NCBI GenBank assembly: GCA_034434895.1
Contig: DAOTYI010000229.1
Coordinates: 1-13,783, forward strand
Direction: 5' to 3'
Length of the DNA: 13,783 nt
Source: DAOTXL01 sp034434895
Lineage (GTDB): Bacteria > Chloroflexota > Anaerolineae > JAAYZQ01
The position numbers and the translations under genes are program-made. The notes beneath the pieces were generated by a model. The model made no database searches and was not told the DNA's origin. It worked only from the letters and a program-made list of their open reading frames with translations. Every line of letters begins with the position of its first letter. Position 1 is the first letter of the stretch. Below, one piece after another: positions 8,886 to 13,370 of the stretch.

Positions 8886-9803
8886 GTGCCAATCTCACGC
8901 GCCCGCCTGTTGCTCAGCCTGAGCCTGGGCATTGTGGCCATCTCCTTCGCTTCGATCTGGATCCGCATGGCCCAGGCCGAAGGGGTGCCCACCCTGACGA
9001 TTGCCGCCTGGCGGCTGATCTTTGCTTCGGCGGTGCTGTTGCCCTACGCCTGGGCCACCCGCCGCGACGAAATGCGCTCCTTCTCGCGGCGGGAGGTGGG
9101 GTTGCTCGTTGCCTCGGGGCTGTTCCTGGGCCTGCACTTTGCCACCTGGATCGCCTCCCTGGGCTACACCTCGGTCGCCAGCTCGGTGGTGTTGGTCTCG
9201 ATGGGGCCGCTGTTCGTCGGCCTGGGTTCGTGGCTCTTTTTGCGGGAACGCCCCAGCCTGCTGATGGCCGCCGGCATCCTCCTGGCGGCGGTCGGCAGCG
9301 TGATCATCAGTTGGGGCGATTTCGGCCAGGGGCAGGACCAGTTGCTGGGCGACCTGTTGGCCCTGGCCGGGGCGGTGATGGTGGCCGGATACCTGATGAT
9401 CGGGCGCCGGGTGCGCGGTCATTGTTCATTGACCGCCTATATCGCCCCGGTGTATGGCGTGGCGATGCTCACCCTGCTGGCCATTGTGCTGGTGGGACGC
9501 CGCCCGATGTTCGGGTTTAGCCTGGCCGCGTATGGTTGGATGCTGGCCCTGGGGCTGGTGCCCCAGCTCATCGGCCACTCAACGCTCAACTGGGCTTTGC
9601 GTCACCTGTCGGCCACCTTCGTGGCTATCGTCACCCTGGCCGAACCGATTGGCTCCGGCCTCCTGGCCTACCTCCTGCTCGGCGAAGCGGTCACCTGGAC
9701 CACGGCTGCGGGGGGCTTTCTCACCCTGGTCGGCATCTATATCGCCTCACGGGCCGAGATGGTTGCGGGCACCAGGGGACAGACAGACGGAGGGGGAAGA
9801 TGA
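8886..9803 (+). CDS. EamA/DMT superfamily permease
   Basis: Ten-helix drug/metabolite transporter of 305 residues made of two EamA repeats (about 10-143 and 152-290). GTG 8886 is chosen because AGGA (8874-8877) sits 8 nt upstream and the first helix begins at once (LLLSLSLGIVAIS). Hallmarks include AAWRLIFAS and FATWIASLGYTSVASSVVL in the first repeat, and LAEPIGSGLLAYLLLGEA at about 252-268 in the second. Family members move amino acids, metabolites or nucleotide sugars, often as exporters; substrate cannot be assigned. Its last codons overlap the next ATG by 4 bp (ATGA), so the zinc-ribbon protein is translationally coupled. The 42 bp upstream hold a small inverted repeat but no convincing promoter. 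Confidence 0.9.
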   Translation: MPISRARLLLSLSLGIVAISFASIWIRMAQAEGVPTLTIAAWRLIFASAVLLPYAWATRRDEMRSFSRREVGLLVASGLFLGLHFATWIASLGYTSVASSVVLVSMGPLFVGLGSWLFLRERPSLLMAAGILLAAVGSVIISWGDFGQGQDQLLGDLLALAGAVMVAGYLMIGRRVRGHCSLTAYIAPVYGVAMLTLLAIVLVGRRPMFGFSLAAYGWMLALGLVPQLIGHSTLNWALRHLSATFVAIVTLAEPIGSGLLAYLLLGEAVTWTTAAGGFLTLVGIYIASRAEMVAGTRGQTDGGGR

Positions 9804-10027
9804 AGGTCCGATGTTTCCGCTGTAGCAACGCTTTTCAATTGACCACGCAGCAGATTGCCAACAATCTGGCTGCCCAGGGGGTGAGCGGCAGGCCATCTCA
9901 CTATGTCGCCGAGTGTCCCCACTGCCGTCAGGCGATCAAGATCTCCCTCAAAGGGGTGCGCCTGCCGGAACCGGAGAGGGTTGAAGGGGGGACAGAGGAA
10001 GAGGGGCCCCGGCCGGACAACGGATGA
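9800..10027 (+). CDS. Small zinc-ribbon protein, 75 aa
   Basis: Starts at the ATG of an ATGA overlap with the EamA gene, behind a strong GGAGGGGG (9789-9796). The open frame extends further upstream, but that part is a shadow of the permease. Two CxxC pairs, Cys5/Cys8 (CFRC) and Cys39/Cys42 (CPHC), bracket a short helical segment and should form one zinc site. MKVRCFRCSNAF resembles MJ0042-type zinc-ribbon starts. A polar, Glu/Pro-rich tail (about 53-75) follows. Partner and function are unknown; nucleic-acid or protein binding is the usual role of such ribbons. The 3-prime 100 nt overlap the convergent isomerase gene. The coupled start and strong Shine-Dalgarno support a real gene. Confidence 0.75.
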   Translation: MKVRCFRCSNAFQLTTQQIANNLAAQGVSGRPSHYVAECPHCRQAIKISLKGVRLPEPERVEGGTEEEGPRPDNG

Positions 10028-10860
10028 TCCGGCGGGTGGCTTTGCGAACAGGCTCTCAGCCAGGTCACAGCCCGGGCCAGGCGGCGGCGGACTGCCGACG
10101 GCCACCAGACGCGCAGGGCAAACGGATTCACTTCCAGCGTGACCGGACCGGCATAGCCGTCGGTGGTCAGGCCCGCCAACAGATCGGTCAGGGGCAACTC
10201 CCCGGCCCCAGGAAAACGGTGCTCGCCCAGCAGAATGGGGAGGCCCGGCAGCGGCAGTCGGCCCAGCCGGCCGCCCACGTCGCTCAGATGGACGTTGGCC
10301 AGCCGGCTGTCGAAGATGTGCCGGGCGCGGATCAGATCTTCTCCGGCTGCCGCGGCGTGGGTGGTGTCCAGCACCAGGCCCAGGTCATAGCGGTCGGCAA
10401 AGGCGCGCAGCCGGTCCAGCGGGGCCAGGGCATAGCGCCGCTGTTCCTCCGAGCGGGCCGCTTTGTTCTCCACCGCCAGCCGCAGATCACCGCCGGCCAG
10501 CCGATCCTGCCAGGCTTCGATCCGCTGCCGAAAGGCCAGCCCCTCGCCGATGTCCAGGCTTGTGGCGCGGGGGGTGTGCATCACCAACAGGCCCGCCCCG
10601 GCCTCCTGCGCCAGCCGCAGGGTCGGTTCCAGCCCCCCCCACCGCTCCGACCAGCCGGGCAGGGGCAGCACGGTGGGGTGGACTGAAAAGATTTCCAGCC
10701 CGGCTGCCCTGGCTGCCCGGCGCACGGCCTTCCCGCCGCGGGCGATCGCTTCGGGATTGACGACCAGTTCTACACCGTCGAAACCGGCCTCCCGTGCCCA
10801 GCGAAAAACGGTTTGTAACGGGTAGATATAGAGCGTTCCTGTTGATAAGCTGAGCTTCAA
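9928..10860 (-). CDS. Sugar phosphate isomerase/epimerase-like TIM-barrel protein
   Basis: Xylose-isomerase-like (AP endonuclease 2 superfamily) TIM barrel, 310 residues, soluble. Starts at TTG (10860-10858) behind GGAGG, 4 nt spacing, on the minus strand. Barrel features: LSTGTLYIYPL strand 1, FDGVEL (about 27-32), VHP with His61, MHTPR with His95, LAVENK with Glu131, LVLDTTH with Asp165 and His168, VHLSD with His191, and LEVNP with Glu243. Glu131, Asp165, His191 and Glu243 are plausible divalent-metal ligands. The barrel appears complete by about residue 272; the last 33 residues are Ser/Pro/Arg-rich, unlike the fold, and come from the 100-nt overlap with the zinc-ribbon gene. The reaction is not predictable: relatives act on sugars, inositols and hydroxypyruvate. 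A repeat element lies 70 bp upstream. Confidence 0.87.
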   Translation of the reverse strand: MKLSLSTGTLYIYPLQTVFRWAREAGFDGVELVVNPEAIARGGKAVRRAARAAGLEIFSVHPTVLPLPGWSERWGGLEPTLRLAQEAGAGLLVMHTPRATSLDIGEGLAFRQRIEAWQDRLAGGDLRLAVENKAARSEEQRRYALAPLDRLRAFADRYDLGLVLDTTHAAAAGEDLIRARHIFDSRLANVHLSDVGGRLGRLPLPGLPILLGEHRFPGAGELPLTDLLAGLTTDGYAGPVTLEVNPFALRVWWPSAVRRRLARAVTWLRACSQSHPPDHPLSGRGPSSSVPPSTLSGSGRRTPLREILIA

Positions 10861-10930
10861 TCTTCCTCCAGTTCTGTCACAGCTATCCTACACTCCCAAG
10901 GATACCACAAAAACCTCTTTTTGTCTTCTC

Positions 10931-11052
10931 AGAGCTAGTCTGAAAAGCTCGCCACAAAGACACGAGGCCACAAAGGAACACGAAGGAAACGAATAAAAAT
11001 CGCATAGGCCCTTGGTATCCTTTGTGTCTTGGTGGTTTTCAGCCAGGCTCTC
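10931..11052. repeat. Dispersed imperfect palindromic element, copy 1
   Basis: About 122 bp that match the segment at 12329-12442 almost collinearly, apart from a 7-nt insertion (acacgag) in the left arm. The outer ends are inverted copies: CTGAAAA at 10940-10946 against TTTTCAG at 11036-11042, with CCACAAAG/ACAC on the left and CTTTGTGTCTTGGTGG on the right. The centre carries GGAAACGAATAAAA. No ORF or transposase is inside, so it looks like a MITE/REP-type non-autonomous repeat. Confidence 0.85.
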
Positions 11053-11084
11053 AGTATTTGTTTACTGTCTCGTACCAGCCGGTT

Positions 11085-11104
11085 AACCACCAGGGCACAA
11101 AGGA
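11085..11104. repeat. Stray single arm of the palindromic element
   Basis: These 20 nt match the reverse complement of the right arm of copy 1 (11018-11037) at 18 of 20 positions (AACCACCA-G-CACAAAGGA pattern). It is therefore a solitary arm in inverted orientation 48 nt beyond that arm, and could pair with it in RNA or mark a decayed or partial third copy. Confidence 0.6.
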
Positions 11105-11110
11105 GGAAAC

Positions 11111-11218
11111 ATGAACGCGGTACACAAATACCTTCTCAGGGCGTGGGATGAGGGGCTGCGAAAGGGGTCCTGTACGGCCAGAGCGCCGCTCCGCCCCGAC
11201 CGGCGAGCAGAAGAATGA
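11111..11218 (+). CDS. Possible 35-aa small ORF
   Basis: ATG 11111 follows a textbook AGGAGG (11101-11106) by 4 nt and runs 35 codons to TGA at 11216-11218; it begins MNAVHKYLLRAWDEG. The product is basic, with no membrane segment and no motif I recognise. The Shine-Dalgarno lies at the edge of a repeat arm (AAAGGAGGAA), so the good ribosome site may be chance. It could be a small peptide, a leader peptide, a gene remnant or nothing. Confidence 0.2.
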   Translation: MNAVHKYLLRAWDEGLRKGSCTARAPLRPDRRAEE

Positions 11219-11230
11219 CAATCAGCGACC

Positions 11231-11248
11231 TGGACAGGACCCTGTCCA
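11231..11248. promoter_or_regulatory. Operator-like 18-bp inverted repeat
   Basis: TGGACAGG-AC-CCTGTCCA: perfect 8-bp arms with a 2-bp centre, ending 14 bp upstream of the -35 box at 11263. The dyad symmetry and position suggest a site for a dimeric regulator, probably acting on the DksA-like gene. The regulator is unknown, and a transcript hairpin from an upstream unit is an alternative. Confidence 0.5.
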
Positions 11249-11262
11249 ATCAGGGGCGGGTG

Positions 11263-11291
11263 TTGACGTGTGGGAAAAAATGTGGTATATT
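11263..11291 (+). promoter_or_regulatory. Sigma70-type promoter for the DksA-like gene
   Basis: TTGACG (11263-11268), 17-bp spacer containing an A6 run, then TATATT (11286-11291). Predicted start is near 11298, leaving a leader of about 56 nt. The spacer ends TGTGG, and the promoter at 11756-11784 shares GTGG directly before its -10. Confidence 0.72.
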
Positions 11292-11315
11292 TTTGCGACA
11301 TTTGGTACCTCATCA

Positions 11316-11353
11316 CACCGCTATCGGTGGAAGGCCGATTAAGGAGCAATCGG
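11316..11353 (+). promoter_or_regulatory. Structured leader: Shine-Dalgarno in hairpin loop with alternative pairing
   Basis: Directly before ATG 11354, CCGATT (11335-11340) and AATCGG (11348-11353) form a perfect 6-bp stem whose 7-nt loop AAGGAGC is the Shine-Dalgarno. The same CCGAT can instead pair with ATCGG at 11323-11327 (loop TGGAAGG), and that ATCGG overlaps a CACCG-CTAT-CGGTG hairpin (11316-11329). The structures are mutually exclusive, as in translational switches. Seen as base complementarity only; function is inferred. Confidence 0.45.
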
Positions 11354-11704
11354 ATGGAAAGTGCAGTCATCCGCGACAAAGAGAGAACCAGGCTGGAATT
11401 GGAACGCCAGGAGACGATCGAAAAGCTGGAACACCTGCGCCTGGACCTGCTCAGCATGGCCGAGCCTACAGCCGACGAGACCGACGTGGACGCCTACGAA
11501 CGGGAAAAGATCCTGTCCCTGGTGCAAAGCCTGCAGAGAAAGCTGGAGTCCATTGAGCGCGCCATCCAGTTGGTGGAGCAGGGAAACTATGGCATCTGCC
11601 AGAACTGCGGCGAGCGCATTGACCCGGCCCGGCTGGAGATCCTGCCCCAGGCCACGCTGTGCCTCAAGTGTCAGCGCGAGTTTGAGCGACGAAACCGCCG
11701 CTAA
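11354..11704 (+). CDS. TraR/DksA-family C4 zinc-finger protein
   Basis: 116-residue cytoplasmic protein of the TraR/DksA type; members bind in the RNA polymerase secondary channel and tune transcription during stress or starvation. ATG 11354 is set by AAGGAG (11341-11346), 7 nt upstream; the open frame before it is shadow. Residues 8-75 are charged helices forming a probable coiled coil with an acidic tip (ADETDVDAYE, 40-49). The C4 zinc finger is Cys82, Cys85, Cys103 and Cys106 in the family pattern G-YGIC-xx-CG-xxI-xxxRL-xxxP-xxx-C-xx-C. Shorter than E. coli DksA and closer to general TraR/DksA zinc-finger proteins, so true polymerase regulation is not certain. It has its own promoter, an upstream inverted repeat and a structured leader, suggesting tight control. 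A hairpin follows the stop. Confidence 0.9.
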   Translation: MESAVIRDKERTRLELERQETIEKLEHLRLDLLSMAEPTADETDVDAYEREKILSLVQSLQRKLESIERAIQLVEQGNYGICQNCGERIDPARLEILPQATLCLKCQREFERRNRR

Positions 11705-11710
11705 CTGCCT

Positions 11711-11738
11711 GTAGGGCAACTGCTCGCAGTTGCCCTAC
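11711..11738. terminator. Perfect 12-bp hairpin after the DksA-like gene
   Basis: GTAGGGCAACTG-CTCG-CAGTTGCCCTAC: perfect 12-bp arms with a 4-nt loop, starting 6 nt after the stop codon. There is no T-run after it, so it is not a canonical intrinsic terminator. It may still terminate or stabilise the transcript, or be a REP-like repeat. It lies just upstream of the next promoter. Confidence 0.55.
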
Positions 11739-11755
11739 GTTCGGCTCGAAAGGGT

Positions 11756-11784
11756 TTGGCATCCGGCGCAAGACGTGGTATACT
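11756..11784 (+). promoter_or_regulatory. Sigma70-type promoter for the small membrane-protein pair
   Basis: TTGGCA (11756-11761), 17 bp, TATACT (11779-11784), with GTGG directly before the -10. Predicted start is near 11791, about 29 nt before ATG 11820. The preceding hairpin supports a new transcription unit starting here. Confidence 0.7.
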
Positions 11785-11819
11785 CTGCCTGCAACGGATA
11801 CAACCAGAAGGAGACAGGC

Positions 11820-12110
11820 ATGGACCTGGCTGTGTGGCGCGATTTATCCCTGGTGTGGTTGATCGGTTTGACGCTGATCCCGACCCTCATCGGGAGCGCC
11901 CTCCTGTTCTACGCCATCAAGGGCCTGCGCCGTCTGCGACAACTGACCAGGAAATACCTGCCCCCCCTCCGGGAAAAGGCTGTCCTGGTGGCCGACAAAA
12001 CGGAAGCGGTCAGCCGGCGGGTGGTCAGGCCGTTGATCGCCGCTCAGGTGTGGACGGCCCAGGTAAACGGCATCGCCAGGTCAATCTTTTCAAGGAGGAA
12101 GAAGGTATGA
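11820..12110 (+). CDS. Small membrane protein with one N-terminal TM, 96 aa
   Basis: I do not recognise a named family. ATG 11820 is set by AAGGAG (11808-11813), 6 nt upstream, and by its own promoter; the open frame upstream is not coding. One hydrophobic segment spans about 10-33 (LVWLIGLTLIPTLIGSALLFYAI). It is followed by a basic stretch (GLRRLRQLTRKY, 35-46) that should stay in the cytoplasm, then an amphipathic, Val/Ala-rich helical tail ending SRRKKV. The pattern suggests a bitopic protein whose helical tail binds a partner or lies on the membrane. The last codons overlap the next ATG (ATGA), so the two proteins are probably made in fixed ratio. Confidence 0.75.
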   Translation: MDLAVWRDLSLVWLIGLTLIPTLIGSALLFYAIKGLRRLRQLTRKYLPPLREKAVLVADKTEAVSRRVVRPLIAAQVWTAQVNGIARSIFSRRKKV

Positions 12111-12328
12111 ACCCCAGGCAAAAAAGTGTCGTCGTCGGGGCGATCCTTGGCGCGCTGTTGGGAGCGCTGGGCGGGTATCTGTTCAGCCGGGGCCTGGACC
12201 TGCCCCGTGGGGAGGAGAAGGGCAGGCCCCTCTCGCGGCGCCCGGTGCCGCCCGGCGAGATAGTCAGGCTGTTCATCTCCATTATGGGCGTGTTGCGCGG
12301 CATCGCCGAGCTGGGCGAGCGGCTGTAA
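12107..12328 (+). CDS. Small glycine-zipper membrane protein (YtxH-like), 73 aa
   Basis: ATG 12107 overlaps the previous stop by 4 bp and has AAGGAGG (12092-12098) 8 nt upstream. The TM segment (about 7-27) carries Gly at 11, 15, 19 and 23, a perfect GxxxGxxxGxxxG zipper that favours helix packing and oligomer formation. A charged, Pro-rich linker (31-50) leads to a second amphipathic or hydrophobic helix (EIVRLFISIMGVLRGIAELGE, about 51-71). It resembles the YtxH-like small proteins of Gram-positive and Chloroflexota genomes. No enzymatic motif. It likely pairs with the 96-aa protein. The palindromic repeat begins at its stop codon. Confidence 0.75.
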   Translation: MNPRQKSVVVGAILGALLGALGGYLFSRGLDLPRGEEKGRPLSRRPVPPGEIVRLFISIMGVLRGIAELGERL

Positions 12329-12442
12329 GAGCCGGTCTGCAAAGCTTACCACAAAGGCCACAAAGGAACAAGAAGGAAACGAATAAAAACCGCGTGGTGC
12401 CCTTGTGTCCTTTGTGTCTTGGTGGTTTTCAGACAGGTTCTG
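12329..12442. repeat. Dispersed imperfect palindromic element, copy 2
   Basis: Second copy of the element at 10931-11052. From 12358 onward it matches copy 1 base for base at a constant offset of 1390 with scattered substitutions. Here the outer ends agree better: GGTCTGCAAA on the left against TTTTCAGACAGG on the right. It starts on the last base of, or directly after, the stop codon of the small membrane protein and may act as its transcript 3-prime hairpin. Confidence 0.85.
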
Positions 12443-12447
12443 ACATC

Positions 12448-12470
12448 GTTCAGGCGCCTGACACCTGAAC
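12448..12470. promoter_or_regulatory. Operator-like palindrome upstream of the Nfn genes
   Basis: GTTCAGG (12448-12454) and CCTGAAC (12464-12470) are perfect inverted arms. Nested inside is a perfect 12-bp palindrome, TCAGGCGCCTGA (12450-12461). It lies 40 bp before the start of the flavoprotein gene and just after repeat copy 2. I could not place a convincing -35/-10 pair here. A regulator site or leader hairpin is possible. Confidence 0.4.
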
Positions 12471-12509
12471 CCCAGGGTAAAAGGGATGACCATGCAAGGA
12501 GGCATGAGC

Positions 12510-13370
12510 ATGTACGAAATCCTGAAGAGGGAAGACCTGGCTCCTGTGACCAAACTGTTTGTGGTCCAGGCCCCGGCCGTGGCCCGCAAGGCCCGGGCCG
12601 GCCAGTTCGTCATCGTCCGCATTCACCAGGAGGGTGAGCGGGTCCCGCTGACTATCGCCGATTACGACCGCCAGCAGGGGACCATCACCCTCGTTTTTCA
12701 AGAGGTGGGCAAGACGACGATGCAGATGGGCACCCTGCAACCCGGCGACCACCTTGCCAGCCTGACCGGGCCCCTGGGCCGACCCAGCGAGATCAGGCTC
12801 TATGGCACAGTGCTGTGTGTCGGCGGCGGTGTGGGGATTGCCCCCCTCTACCCCATCGCCCGCGATCTGAAAGCGGCCGGCAACACGGTCATCTCGATCA
12901 TTGGCGCCCGCACTCAAGGGCTGCTGTTTTGGGAAGAAAAGATGCGCTCCGTCAGCGATGAACTGATCGTCTGCACCGACGATGGCAGCTATGGGCGCAA
13001 GGCACTGGTCACCATCCCCCTGAAAGAGCTGTTGGAGGCCAGGCGAGCCATTGATCGCATCTGGGCCATCGGTCCGGCGATCATGATGAAGTTCTGTGCC
13101 CTGACCGCCCGCTCCTCTGGCGTGCCGATGGAGGTCAGCCTCAACTCGATCATGGTGGATGGCACCGGCATGTGCGGCGCCTGCCGGGTGGAGGTGGGCG
13201 GCCAGACCCGTTTTGTGTGTGTGGATGGCCCCGAATTCGACGGCTACCAGGTGGACTGGGACCAGCTCCTGGCCCGCCAGCGCATCTATCTGGACCAGGA
13301 AAAGCTGGCCGTGGAAAGGTGGCAGCAACAGTGTCGGCATAGCAGCCAGGGAGGAGACGAGGATGTCTGA
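12510..13370 (+). CDS. nfnA: NfnA/SudB-type FAD/NAD-binding ferredoxin reductase subunit
   Basis: Small subunit of an NADH-dependent reduced ferredoxin:NADP+ oxidoreductase (Nfn) or sulfide-dehydrogenase-type complex; cytoplasmic, 286 residues. Several ATGs precede it, but AAGGAGG (12496-12502) fits ATG 12510 (7 nt), and MYEILKREDLAP is the usual family start. FAD-binding motif RVPLT is at 44-48, and the nucleotide-binding loop GGGVGIAP at 105-112. The [2Fe-2S] region MVDGTGMCGACRV has Cys222 and Cys225, with Cys237 in FVCVDGPE; an Asp nearby (Asp217) may be the fourth ligand, since Nfn uses three Cys and one Asp. It overlaps the next gene by 8 bp, as expected for a two-subunit enzyme. SudB or an Nfn-like paralogue with other partners cannot be excluded. 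Confidence 0.87.
   Translation: MYEILKREDLAPVTKLFVVQAPAVARKARAGQFVIVRIHQEGERVPLTIADYDRQQGTITLVFQEVGKTTMQMGTLQPGDHLASLTGPLGRPSEIRLYGTVLCVGGGVGIAPLYPIARDLKAAGNTVISIIGARTQGLLFWEEKMRSVSDELIVCTDDGSYGRKALVTIPLKELLEARRAIDRIWAIGPAIMMKFCALTARSSGVPMEVSLNSIMVDGTGMCGACRVEVGGQTRFVCVDGPEFDGYQVDWDQLLARQRIYLDQEKLAVERWQQQCRHSSQGGDEDV

Larger units (their letters stand above)
10861..11353. other. 493-bp intergenic regulatory region
   Basis: This gap separates the divergent isomerase (-) and DksA-like (+) genes. From left to right it holds the isomerase Shine-Dalgarno, a palindromic repeat copy (10931-11052), a single stray repeat arm (11085-11104), a doubtful 35-aa ORF (11111-11218), an 18-bp inverted repeat (11231-11248), a strong + strand promoter (11263-11291) and a structured leader. 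I found no convincing minus-strand promoter for the isomerase. Confidence 0.8.

Noticed and set aside
10024..10686. 220-codon + frame opposite the sugar isomerase
   Set aside because: Antisense shadow rich in Gln, Pro and Gly, with no conserved features; the minus-strand frame has clear TIM-barrel motifs.
11215..11556. 113-codon + frame beginning MTISDLDRT, coupled to the 35-aa ORF
   Set aside because: It crosses the promoter and leader and then runs out of frame through the DksA-like gene; no Shine-Dalgarno fits its start.
10931..12442. CRISPR-like or insertion-sequence explanation for the repeated segments
   Set aside because: Only two full copies, widely separated, with no spacers of regular length and no transposase or cas gene; a non-autonomous palindromic repeat fits better.
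12044..12622. 192-codon minus-strand frame through repeat copy 2
   Set aside because: It crosses two good + strand genes and a repeat and has no ribosome site; the open frame follows from the CACAAAG-rich repeat.
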